Positions 36,228 to 47,206 of a stretch of DNA of 64,000 nucleotides are shown here, piece by piece. Below the pieces are notes generated by a model. The model worked only from the letters and a program-made list of their open reading frames with translations. It had not been told where the DNA came from and did no database searches. Positions within the stretch are counted from its first letter, which is position 1. Every line of letters begins with the position of its first letter. The DNA is taken from assembly GCA_027922465.2 (NCBI GenBank), contig BQMF02000051.1, positions 1 through 64,000 of the forward strand, in the 5' to 3' direction. The position numbers and the translations under genes are program-made. Source of the DNA: Turritopsis dohrnii (Eukaryota > Cnidaria > Hydrozoa > Anthoathecata > Oceaniidae).

Positions 36228-37091
36228 GTAAGTCGGTTATTGGGTTTTTTTTTCTATTAGTTATTGGGAATGCTGCTGAAATGCCACAGCAACTAATTAC
36301 AGCATTGAAATATGTATATTAAGGAGGTAACAACATTCCGAGAGAGGGACTGTTTAAAAACTATGTAACACTGAATTTAAAGCTTTTAAACCACAATTCC
36401 GCAAGAACTTCACCCGCATGTTCAAAATTTTGCAGCTCAGCGTTAATTCAGTAGCAGGATTCGGAAAAATCATGTTCCGTTTACACGAAACTATTTTTCT
36501 AGTAGGGAATTATATACAACTTAGTAGAGTTGTTCATGAATTTTTCCCTACAAAGGCATTAGAAACTTCACATCAAAACTTGAAATAAGCGTACAAAGTA
36601 ATGATATTTCTTTTGATACAAGAACAGGCTTTAAATCTTTGAAGTAACTTTTTAATTGAAAAGTTTTAAAAACAATTCTCACACAAGTAATTGATTTTTT
36701 TCGTGTAACAGGCTCGGCGATTTTACGAATCTCCTTAATAGTTTTATTTTTTACATATATCTCTGATTTTCATTTCTTCTATGACATAAAGAAAGTACGA
36801 AAGACACGTAGTACCACCCACCCTATTAGTTACGTATTTATTGAACGAACCAGAACGGTAAATTTAGATATCGCGCACGGAATTGATTGATTGCGGACAC
36901 GGAAACAAATGTGAGAACATCAGAGGACATCTTGCCTCATTTTATTTCATACAGTTATTTCCAAATTTTCATCCGGAAAGGACTATTTGGGGCAAATTTG
37001 TGGAAGAAGGTGTCAAACGTTTCTGTTCGGAACATATAACTAAATTTTTATACCAAATTTGGTACTCTACAAAATCATTGCGCAGTTGTTC
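36228..37091. other. Gene-free stretch
   Basis: Nothing coding is supported. GATTGATTGCGGACACGG near 36,886 partly mirrors the outer flank of the foldback element that follows (CGCAATCAATGT near 38,866), so that element may originally have started here. Confidence 0.35.
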
Positions 37092-38852
37092 CACGGTCAA
37101 ATGTAGTAACTCCGTCAAATGTAGTAAAATACTCCATCAAATGTAGTAAACACCTTTAAGTTTGGAATGAGCCATAATTAGGCCAAACACGCGAAAGTCT
37201 TCGCCAGGTAACTTTTCAAGAGCTATCAGGTGGCTGCATAATTAAAACCAAAATCGCGCATGCGCAGTAAAAAAGACGCTAATATGAGCTGAATTAGCCG
37301 TAATTAGGAAAAACACATTAAGGTCTTCGCCAAGTACTTTTTCCAGTGCTATCAGGTACCTGTGTAATAAGCCTGGAATTTGCGCATGCGCATTTACAGC
37401 CTGTTAGTACACATAAAATCAGTCATAATTAGGCAAAACACATGAACGTCTTCACCAGGTAACTTTTCAAGGGGTATCAGGTGACCTCATAATAAAACCA
37501 AAAATGGCGCATGCGCAGTAAAAAATGCTAGTGTGAGCTAAATAAGCCATAACGCATCAAGGTCTTCATTAGATAATTTATGAAGTGCTATCAAGTGGCC
37601 ATACAACAGAACCCGAGTTTGCACACGCGTAGTACTGCGTGCAAGCCAAATGAGCCATACTTAGGTAAACGCTCGAAGGTCTTAAACAAGTAACTTTTAA
37701 AGGTCTATGAAGTTAATGTTTTTGAGCGAAAAAGAAGTTCTTACTATAAGCATATATTAGTTCTCTGTAACATATACTATCAGAGAAGGAAGTTTTCGCT
37801 TGTACAGTCATTTCGTCAATAATGGCATTCAAAAATTACATTTTAGGAGACAGTAACAAATGTAATTCAGTGAATGCAACAAAGTTTGCAAAGGAGTAAC
37901 AGATCTTTAGAATTAGACAAATGCATAAAGTATTTACAAAACCGACGCAAACTTGATGCTGACATTTTAAACAGGAGTTCCACCAGACGAATTCGCCGGC
38001 AAATTTCCACAATGCAGTTCATTTGTCTAATAAAATATCTACCTGTTACTCATATGCACACAACTACCGTCATGCATTACTATTCCAGGAAAGGTCTATG
38101 TCCTTCCCCTATAACCATCACAATACATACCAAATAAACATTTGATATTTATACCGGTGGTACTGTATTTTTTGTAGTACAATAAGATTGCAGTTGTTGG
38201 GACTGCTTAGTTCAAAACAACAAATCAACATTGTTCAGCATTTTCGCAGGCCTGGCGTATACGCTGAAAACATGTATGCACTTATGAAATTCAAAACAAA
38301 CTTAATTTGTAATGATGCACCCAAAATGTTTCAACAAGGGTTCTATTATATGGCCACTTGATAGCACTTCAAAAATTATCTAATGATGACCACATGGCTT
38401 ATTTATTTAGCTCATACTAGCATTTTTTTACTGCGCATGCGCAATTTTGGGTTTTACTATATAGACACTTGGCAGCTCTTCTAAAGCTACTTGATGAAGA
38501 CGTTCACGTGCTTTACCTAATTATGACTGATTTTGCTTGTATTAACAGTCTCTTACTGCGCATGCGCAAATTTTAGGCTTATTACACAGGTGCCTAATAG
38601 CACTGGAAAAGTTACTTGGCGAAGACCTTAATGTGTATTTCCTGATTATGGCTAATTTTGCACTCATCTTTTTTACTGCGCATGGGCGATTTTGTTTATT
38701 TTTTATTTGGCCACCTGATAGCCCTTGAAAAGTTACCTGGTGAAGACCGTCATGTGTTTGGCCCAATTATGGCTCATTTCAATCTTCAAGTCGTTTACTA
38801 CATTTGACGTAGGTTTACTACACTTGTCGGAGTTACTACATTTGTCGGTGTA
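37092..38852. mobile_element. Foldback-type element with tandemly repeated arms
   Basis: Both ends carry several copies of TCAAATGTAGTAA-type sequence in opposite orientation. Each arm is then built from ~120-130-bp tandem units containing GCGCATGCGCAGT and CTTCGCCAGGTAACTTTTCA-like phrases. About four units on the left (37,140-37,700) face about four on the right (38,330-38,800). The central ~600 bases show no recognisable gene. This is the architecture of Foldback elements, whose long composite inverted repeats are themselves tandem arrays. Confidence 0.7.
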
Positions 38853-39360
38853 ATAACCCTTTCGCAATCAATGTTCAATGTGATATAAAAGGGGAAAGAT
38901 GAAAGGAAAGAACGACGCAAACATTTGCGTGTTCGTTTGCGTGTTAAAGATAATGAACTCTGACATGGAGAGCTGAGGATTGCACTATGCGGATGTCAGT
39001 AGAAATAGAAATAAGTAACAAAAACAACCATGAACTTAGAAATTCAAGATTTTTCGCTTATTAGAGAGGGGCGCTAATTAGAGAGAATACAGTAATCTGT
39101 GTATTTTTTACTGCTGTCGTATTAAAACCAGTGTCATAACATTTACTATTTTCAACATCTGATTAATTAAAAACCTCATTAGCAATAAAACATCGCGACT
39201 ACAGAAATAGAATGAATTCAGCTATCACGCCGAAACTCGAGAAAAATACGTTTTTGTGAAATAACTTTGGGACAGCGGAAATTTATCTTAATTGCGCATG
39301 CGATATGAAAGAAGTCGCCTGTGTTAAGTAAGCTTTAGTAGGACCATAATCACCACAGAT
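38853..39360. other. Gene-free stretch
   Basis: No exon. A phrase around 39,090-39,190 (CTGTGTATTTTTTACTGCTG and following) is a near copy of 32,093-32,185 upstream of the HEPN gene, so about 100 bases are duplicated between the two places. Confidence 0.45.
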
Positions 39361-39603
39361 AATAGGCCTTTCCCGAATTTCTGTTTAAACACCGTGTTAT
39401 GGCCTAGCTTCTAAGTTTCGCCTCTTTTTCAAACTCTTAATTACTTCTAATTATTCCACTGGGGAACTGAAAAAACGAGTAACTATTACTTACTGAGAAC
39501 ATTATGCAATTAGAAAAACAATAAAGAACATAGAAACGAGGCGAAACTTAGAAGCTAGGCCATAACACGGTGTTTAAACAGAAATTCGGGAAAGGTGTAT
39601 TCT
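39361..39603. mobile_element. MITE, AATAGGCCTTTCCCGAATTT family, copy 2
   Basis: Inverted ends of about 60 bases run from AATAGGCCTTTCCCGAATTT through ACACCGTGTTATGGCC to CTTCTAAGTTTCGCCTC, with the same sequence inverted at the right. The inverted repeats are better preserved than in the copy at 20,032-20,272. Confidence 0.75.
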
Positions 39604-42600
39604 ATACAATATTAATTGTTCATCATCAGTTTTCTAAAAGCTTTCAAATTTTGTGATTGCTTGATTCAGCTCTCCTGGCAAATAAAGTGAGAGCCTTATT
39701 AACAGCGAAGCTGCCATTTCTTCTTCTTTTTACTTCGTCGTAAATCAACTAAATTTCTTTTCCGTGTGAGAGCGAGATTGTTTTGTCCAAAACAATCTTT
39801 GACTTTGGTCTTCCGCGTGATCCATGCATCTTTTTAGTGTTATCCTTAAAAGTTAAATAAAATACTTGAAAAACTTATAAACATAGATGTTTGTTTTCAT
39901 TATAATCAAAACAAGATTCGCAAAAATGCGATTATATATTTCCCCAAAGTTGCAAAACTTTTATCAATTATTGTGTGTACATAGAAGACCATAAGAAAAG
40001 TGGTATAACTACCATCAACGCAAATAAAAATGCTGTCCATACTAATCAGGGTAGAATTCAATTTAATACCACAAAGGAAGTTATTTCGAACTTATTATGA
40101 AATGAAGATATTCATGGTCATGTGACATGGTTTCTCTTATAATTTTTGCTGAGTTAAAAAAAGTTATGAGTTATGAGAAGTTATTATGGACAAAGCTAAA
40201 AATTGGAAGACCTAAATGCAGCTAATATTTCCCCTTAAACAACTGAATATCAACAACTGCATCAATAAGTATAAGGTAAATTCATCATAATAAACGTATG
40301 ATCTTCATTGCTGCAGAAGCTTGACATCCTTTTACACAGTAATATCATGGCAAACAATGTAATTCCACAGAACACAGCTTTCGTAACTCATATTAAACTA
40401 TTTTACAACACCATACAATGAAATTTGTTTACAAGTTTACAAAAGAAGAAAAGAAAATTGTCAAACCTAATTTTAATACTACAGTCTAAGTATTAAAAAT
40501 ACTTTGGGGTAGACAGCAAATAACTATCAAAAACAATCCAAATTTGTACTGTGTAGCATTTCAAATTAGGACAAGAGTTATTTTCCAAAAAGAGATGGTC
40601 TTAAAAGTGACAATTTATAAAATTAAATTCAAGTATTCAGAATAAACATCTCAGTCACAAAAGTATGTGGACACTCATTATTTATTATGTGATAAAAATG
40701 ACTTTCGTAAATCTCAAATGAAAAAAACAAACAAATTTTGGTAGTGAAAATACACATCCATAACCAAATCACTACGAAACCAAAAAAAGAAAATTGAGTT
40801 CTGGTTTGATTTAATTTACAGATTCTTATGTTGGATTGTGTTTTAATTTATGTTTGTTGTTTGTGTAAGGAAAGTTGACAGTATAAATATTATATATATA
40901 TACTTTTTACAAAATAAAATATCATAATACAGTATCAAAACAGTATGCGTGATCATGGAATTAATCCATAGTATCCAGCCTATCCAGTCCAGGGAAGCAC
41001 ATTCAACCAGGTTCTTTCAAGTTATTATCTGTCTCAATCCTGTGTATAAAATATTGTACGTAATTTGTTTTCTGGAACATCTTATTGCATATACGACATC
41101 ACGTTTTTACTTGCTGTTTTTGTAATGTACTCTTTCAATTAACATAATTGGTTAAACTACTTGTTCTCCACGTATAAAAGGTTTCCCTTGTGGTGGCTGT
41201 ACATCATGTGTGTGCTGTGTCAGTTCAGTTTGGCTATACATTCTGTATATATACATTATATCCTGTCAAATCAGGATGTAAAATAAAAATAAATCTTCAG
41301 CCTGTATTGATAATGAATTTTCGTCTTTGCACTGAAATCACAGCTTCAATGTTTTGCTGTTCCAAACATTTAACTACCAACCAATCATCCATAGCATAGA
41401 TAGCATCATTATTGTTAGCTATCAACAAAAACAAAACAATTTTTTTTCTGTATTTTACACGTTCATTAAAAAGTTTTTGCAAAACCTTTCATAACAACAC
41501 TGAACTAAAACGATTATTTCCATCATTTAACAACCTTGTATCTTTTGAATCATTTTAAAAGCTGGCAGGAAAAGCAAAGTCTTCTAACTGACAATCTACA
41601 CTGACTGAAAAAAAATGGCGCACTACTTCACTGTAGACTAGCCTCTATTCTTATCTACTTTGGCGGCTAGGTGGAAATGCAATACTGAACCGCGGCTATA
41701 AAAGTGAACGGAGAAGATGAAGAAGGAAACTGCCGGTTTTAACATATATTTCGCCCTACGGGGAAATATATAAAAAGCATGATATGTATTTTTTTTAGTT
41801 CTATATTTTCAAAGAAAGCGCATTTCCAGAGAAAGTATTAAATCGCAGTCGACAAACTCTAAATTTTCTTGACAAAGTATTAATGTCACGTTTGGCGCGC
41901 AATAAAGCACACTTTCCATTTGAAGATTTTAATTTGTTTTTGCTTATCTAACTTTAAAATAGAAATAACGAATAGGTCCTTAGGTATTATAAAATATGTA
42001 ATTAGAAAGTCGGTTGGATACACATAAGCAAAGTGAACCTTAATAACAAAGGATTAGTAACAGAAAATAGGGACAGTTTCGCCACGCATTCTTGAAATTT
42101 CAGTTGGAGATCATGTTATGAACTAATCAACGAGCGTGGTCTCGATTTGAAGATTTTAATTTGTTTTTAATCATCTAAGTTTTAAATAGAAATAATAAAT
42201 AGGTATTAGTGAATGAAATATGTCATTCAAAAAGCAATGGTATACACATAAGCAATGCAAAACTTAATAACTAAGGATTAGTAACAGAAAATAAAGATAA
42301 TTTTTACCACGCATTCTCGAAACTAAATCGGAAACGGAAGAACCACGCTGAACAAAGTTATGAACGTTTGAGAGAAAAGAAGGAAAAATTACTGATTATG
42401 GATGTTTTATTTTTTTCGAGATTGTTTTTGTGATTACATAAACTGCAATGGGTGACGTCATTATTGTGTCTATTGCCAATTGCCAACCCATCTATTAAAA
42501 ATTCGATCATATCAAAAAGGCGAAGAAGCCCGTAGGATGTTGACAGATGTACATAAAAGAATAAAAATTATTTTAAAAAATTTATTCTTTTATGTACGTC

Positions 42601-43701
42601 TGATGAACGCAGTTATGTACTATGTTGAAAATATAACCTTTCATGAATATTTTCTATTAATGCTAAAAAATGGTGATTTTTAAAGCAACATTACCACTAA
42701 TGTCAAAGCTTGGTTGCTTATAAAAAACGTGTACTGCTTACAACATAAAACATCAAAAACAGTATTTAAGACATTCGATTTGGCTACGGATGTTATAGAA
42801 TCGTATCAACCACCTTACGCATCAATCAAGTGTCAGCCTGTGTTAATTTATGGCTGGCTTAACTTGATTATGTGCTAAATGGAGACTTTCTGCTTTCTGT
42901 AGATTTCTGTATAAGCAACAGCATTACAGTATTTTGTCAAGGTAATATGTGGTAGAAAATAATGACCCCTTAGAATATACCCCTTTCAATACCTGCGTTA
43001 TTTAAAAACCGTTCGTCCATAAAGATATATATATTTCTTGCCTTTTTCTTACGGCAAAAGTATCCATTTATTTCGATTCTGTTTGTTCCTTTAGAACATT
43101 TTATCATGACAATTTTTGTTGTAAGTGACAAAAAGAACTCAAATCATTTCATATCCAGCTAATCAATTTAAATACACGGCTGTAAAGTTTCTTTGTTTCA
43201 AGTTCACCTTGAAACCGTTCTTTAAGATGTTGAAAAGTTATCCTTTAAGTCTTGTATAAGCTAATCATGGAAGTGAAAGGCCTGAAAGTTTTGTTAAGTT
43301 TTTTAGTGCTTTAAGTACCTTTGAGTGCAACATTTCCATAAAGGCATGTTTGGGGTTTATGGTGTCGCAATCGTGTTTGTGCCATAAGGCTCTTGCTTTA
43401 TTATCTCGACTACTTGATGATCTAACAATTTCATGTTAGATCAACACTACTTATGACTCATGCTTTTATTACCGAACCAAAATGCAAACTTAACATTCTC
43501 CACTTCAGGTCTCTTTATTTTTCAATTACAGTAATTTCAAAATATATTCCAATTTTTCTGATTTTTTCAGTTGATATTTGTACTCCTGATTTTTAGTGAT
43601 GAGGAAATTGTAAAAACGAAACATAGTCGTTTTGAATTTCAGGGTATCTCTTGTTCTGATAAACTTTCAGTTGTGTAAGAATTGTCCTGCTAACTACCTT
43701 A
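39604..43701. other. Long gene-free stretch
   Basis: Four kb without a supportable exon. It contains a right-end remnant of the CACGTTTTTTATAAGCAAC MITE family at 42,665-42,735, next to a perfect-looking hairpin (GTACATAAAAGAATAAA and its inverse, 42,549-42,597). Two phrases around 41,930-42,060 and 42,145-42,310 are diverged direct repeats (GAAGATTTTAATTTGTTTTT and AACAGAAAATA). The 69-aa frame at 41,190 has no domain character. Confidence 0.4.
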
Positions 43702-43830
43702 GTTCCCTTAATTTTCGCGCCCCTTTAATTTTCGCGCACTTGACCCGCGCGAAAATTAAAGGTGCGCGAAAAGCACCTATTTTCGCGCACTTGACCGCGC
43801 GAAAATTAAAAGGTGCGCGAAATAGCAAAA
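43702..43830. repeat. Left terminal inverted repeat and sub-terminal CGCGAAAATTAAAGG array
   Basis: Starts GTTCCCTTAATTTTCGCGCC; the phrase AATTTTCGCGC and its inverse GCGCGAAAATTAAA alternate four to five times in ~130 bases. The right counterpart is 46,785-46,901. Confidence 0.8.
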
Positions 43831-43984
43831 TTCTTCATTTTTCTCAATTTTCGAGCTTTTATATAAAGTGAAAATGCTTTATTAATCTGAAAAAAATGAA
43901 TCGAGCTTTTTTGGTTAAGATATCGTTGGTGGTGATTCTTGTTTCTTCATTAATACATGAACACTTAAAAAATACTACAGTATT

Positions 43985-44653
43985 TCAGTCATCAATAACT
44001 ATAACTTCAGAAATAGTTTGAGTTTCTGGTACTGCTTGTGTGTTACCGATACCCTGAGTTTCAGGAATGACTTGAGTTTGTGTTTCAGGTATCACCTCTA
44101 TCGAATCATTACCGTCATGCTCATGGTTCTCAGCAGTAGGTTGACTTTCTTCAATTTCTGAGTCTGGGACAAATTCTACATCTAGATCAATCTCTTCATC
44201 GTAGTTTTTATTATTGGTCGAAACAACAATCCGGTCTGGTTCTATGTAGTAACTTTTGATAAATGTTTCCATTTCGGAAAAAACTTTCTCGGTCGCATCT
44301 TCTTTCTTAACACTTAGAAGAATAGGAATTTCCAAACCTCCTGATGGAATAGGAGATGGCCTATATTTGGCACAAGTAACATGTGCTTCTAATTTTCCAC
44401 CATAATTGATAAAAAAGTAACAAAAGCGACTGATTTCGCGAGGAATATGGCCAACTATTTCATTACTTGTAAGCTTTCCGTTTAACTTGGCTCCCAATGA
44501 AATCGCAAAAGGATCGTGAATATTATTGATTTCTTGGTTGACTTGAAGCTTTTGTCCTGTCTTTGGATTCCAGATTTCTCGATAAACATGAAATCCTCGG
44601 CTAGCACATGCAATTTCAAACTTTTGTTTTCCACTTCCTGACATACCTGCCAT
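43985..44653 (-). CDS. HIRAN-domain protein of the transposon
   Basis: 222 aa, single exon. Residues ~10-110 fit a HIRAN domain: FEIACASRGFHVYREIW, VNQEINNIHDPFAISL, then IVGHIPREISRF and the FINYGG turn; the N-x-x-D-P-x-A-I and VGH-P motifs are the family hallmarks. HIRAN domains (HLTF/Rad5 family) bind DNA, in HLTF the 3'-OH end of single strands. The C-terminal ~70 residues are acidic, with three to four V/I-PETQ repeats, ending VIVIDD, which resembles a SUMO-interaction motif. Two in-frame ATGs lie at the start; the upstream one (44,653) is used here. Its placement inside the inverted repeats shows it is transposon cargo or an accessory transposition factor. The activity is inferred. Confidence 0.75.
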   Translation of the reverse strand: MAGMSGSGKQKFEIACASRGFHVYREIWNPKTGQKLQVNQEINNIHDPFAISLGAKLNGKLTSNEIVGHIPREISRFCYFFINYGGKLEAHVTCAKYRPSPIPSGGLEIPILLSVKKEDATEKVFSEMETFIKSYYIEPDRIVVSTNNKNYDEEIDLDVEFVPDSEIEESQPTAENHEHDGNDSIEVIPETQTQVIPETQGIGNTQAVPETQTISEVIVIDD

Positions 44654-45032
44654 ATCAAATCAGATGAATGGGATGTTACGATTTATGAATGCCAGAATTC
44701 GAATGTTTATACAATTATGGTCGAATTTCGGGATTCGAATGGCGAGTCTTTAGGCCCTGTTCAGACGTTAAATATTTTTTCTGAGAACTTTTCAAACAAG
44801 AAGTTTGTCCCTTATCCCAAATTTTTCTTTACCAGCAGAAATCTCATTTTGATGAAAAAAAATTGGAGACAAAGGAAATCCTTAACTCCATTTTAAATCT
44901 TACAACATCTGAACGAAACCTTAAGGAATAAGAGAATCCATTGCATTGTAAATTCGAACGCCTTCAACTTTTTAGAGTGGCTTACTTTTTTAAAAGTTTT
45001 CGGAAGTGCGGAAGTGTGAGCGGTGAGCTTCT

Positions 45033-46637
45033 ATGATGTCTTTGCACAAGTTCTTTAGCAAGTCCAACACCACTATCAAAGTGGCAGCGGCAGCAGGGAA
45101 TCTTAATTCGACGGAAGAAGAAGAAGTGGTAAATGCGTTAGAAAATATTTCCAATCCTTCTCCTCAAGGACAAAATACCGCAGCAAAAAAGAGAAATGCA
45201 AAAGGGTAAGCAAAATTTTATTTTTCTCAGCGATTTTTTATAAGAATTAAAAACTTCTCAATAACTCTTAAGTCTAAATTACATAGTTCAATAAAGTAAT
45301 GCCATCTTGACATTTTAAATGTTTTTTAATAATGAGGGCCTTTTCTACTTTCTTCTAGGCTTACCTACAAGAAGCATATTCCTGAATTCCGATGTACCGT
45401 AGCCAAATATGCAATCGCTAATGGCAACCGCCCAGCTGCTAAAAAGTACGAAGTGTCAGAATCTACCGTCAGAGGATTTGTGAAATCGTTTAAACAAACA
45501 CAACAAGAAAATCCTAACACCGACTTGGAGGTCGTACCATTACGAAAACGAGGACGCTCAACCCTCCTTCCAGAAGAGCTCGATCATAAGGTAATGGCAA
45601 TGATCAAAGAGATGAGAGAATCTGGAGCTGTGATCAACTACAGTATAATGATGGCTGTGGCAACTGGACTCATTATGGCCAATGACAGAACATTACTTAA
45701 AGAATACGGTGGAACAATTCAATTAGGAATCAAGTGGTGTGAATCTATTTCGCGACGGCTTAAATTCGTCAAAAGAAAAGCAACCACAGCTAAGCCTTTG
45801 ATAGCACCTGGCCTTATCAAGGAGATTGGGCTTACATTTTACAAAGAAATCAACGAAATCGTTAATGCCCATCAAATTCCAGCTGATATGATTATCAATA
45901 TTGATCAGACTCCGCTTCCATTTGTGCTCATCAGCAAGTACACACTGGAAAAAAAGGGTAGCTCCCGCGTTTCTGTACCAGGGACTTCCGACTACCGCCA
46001 GATTACTGGAACATTCGCCATGTCTGGCAATTTCTTGCCTATCCAGCTTATCTACCAGGGAAAAACTCAAAGAAGCCAGCCCAAATTTGAGTTTCCCAGC
46101 GAATTCCATGTCACTCAAACCCCGAATCATTGGGCTGACGAAAAAACCAGCATTGAGATGGTGAAGAAGATTTTAATTCCTTACATAAAAGAGAAGCGAA
46201 AAGAATTGAACGCTCCGCAGAAACCATGGCTGTTGCTTTGCGACGTCTTCAAAGGACAATGGACCGAAGCGGTTAAGAGCGTTGTCAAAGAATCAAATGG
46301 TAAAATGGTTCCTGTGCCAAACAACTGGACTAACTACTTCCAGCCATTAGATCTTACCGTCAACAAGAGCAGCAAAGATTTCTTACGGAAAGAGGCTCAA
46401 AACTGGTACTCACAGGAGATCATGAAGCAGATGCAAGCAGGAAAACGTTACGACCAAATAAAAGTCGATGTTCGAATTTCTGTGGTTAAACCACTACACG
46501 CTAAGTGGATAGTCAAATACTACGATTATGCAAGGAGTAAACCGGAAATTATCATCAACGGGTGGAAAGAGTCCGGAATTACTGAACATCTTCAAAAGAA
46601 GATAGATTTGGACCCTTTTTCTTCTAAAGTTATTTAA
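45033..46637 (+). CDS. pogo/DDE_1-like transposase
   Basis: Two exons, 45,033-45,205 and 45,359-46,637 (donor GG/GTAAGC, acceptor TTCTTCTAG, phase 2), give 483 aa with no break. It starts MMSLHKFFSK. A helix-turn-helix region (AAKKYEVSESTVRGFVKSF) follows around residues 78-96, then basic DNA-binding sequence. The DDE_1 catalytic core is visible: first Asp in IINIDQTPL, second in LLLCDVFKG, third acidic residue in FQPLDLTVNKSSKDF (PLD, the usual DDD form of pogo-like enzymes). It should cut and rejoin the element's ends. It is about the usual length for pogo-like transposases. Confidence 0.85.
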
Positions 46638-46784
46638 CGAATGCCTTACTATTGTAACCATAGTATGTTGTAACTTATATCTGTTGATAAAAGGAAGAGC
46701 CGACTAAAAGTAAATACCAAAGTGTGTGGTTTATCCATGTCTTTGTGTTTTGGCCAAATAACCTGTTTTGAAAAATTTATGAAT

Positions 46785-46901
46785 TTGAGGGTGCGCGAAA
46801 ATTATTGGGTGCGCGAAACTGAGTTTTTAAGGGGTGCGCGAAAATTAAAGGCGCGAAAATTAAAGGCGCGAAAATTAAAGGGGCGCGAAAATTAAGGGAA
46901 C
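46785..46901. repeat. Right terminal inverted repeat and sub-terminal array
   Basis: Repeated GCGCGAAAATTAAAGG-type units (about six) ending GCGCGAAAATTAAGGGAAC, the inverse of the left end. Confidence 0.8.
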
Positions 46902-47009
46902 TTAATTCAAATTTCAGAGAATCTCCAAATAACAGCCAAGTGAATTAGTAAATGGACTCTGGAATAGAGGATTTTTATCCAAGATTATGGTGTCGGTTTT
47001 CAGTAGTGA

Positions 47010-47129
47010 CCCAGTGGGAAAATTTGTTGAAAAACACTACCAAGGAGTGCATTTCTATAGAAATATGTACACCGTTTCAATAAAAATGTTCTTCATGGCA
47101 GTGACTTTTTGACGATATTTTCCACTGGG
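47010..47129. mobile_element. 120-bp MITE, CCCAGTGGGAAAA family, copy 1
   Basis: Left CCCAGTGGGAAAATTTGTTG and right ATTTTCCACTGGGG are inverted; the centre contains GGAGTGCATTTCTATAGAAA. A second copy is at 57,867-57,983, so both flanks of the NB-ARC/TPR gene carry this family. Confidence 0.7.
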
Positions 47130-47206
47130 GATCATTTCTTGTTATGAAGTTTTGTTACTGAGATGTTCCTTTTGATAATGTATATCTGAATATGTATTTT
47201 TTATAG

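Larger units (their letters stand above)
43702..46901. mobile_element. 3,200-bp two-gene DNA transposon: DDE transposase plus HIRAN protein
   Basis: The left end begins GTTCCCTTAATTTTCGCGCC and the right end is its exact inverse, ending GGGAAC. Both are flanked by TTA (43,699-43,701 and 46,902-46,904), either a 3-bp target duplication or a TA duplication with a chance T. Each end carries several GCGCGAAAATTAAAGG units, probably transposase-binding sites. Inside are a 483-aa transposase (+) with one small intron and a 222-aa HIRAN-domain protein (-), divergently transcribed from a ~380-bp shared region. Both coding regions are intact, so the copy could be recent or active. It lies just upstream of the NB-ARC/TPR exon. 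Confidence 0.85.
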
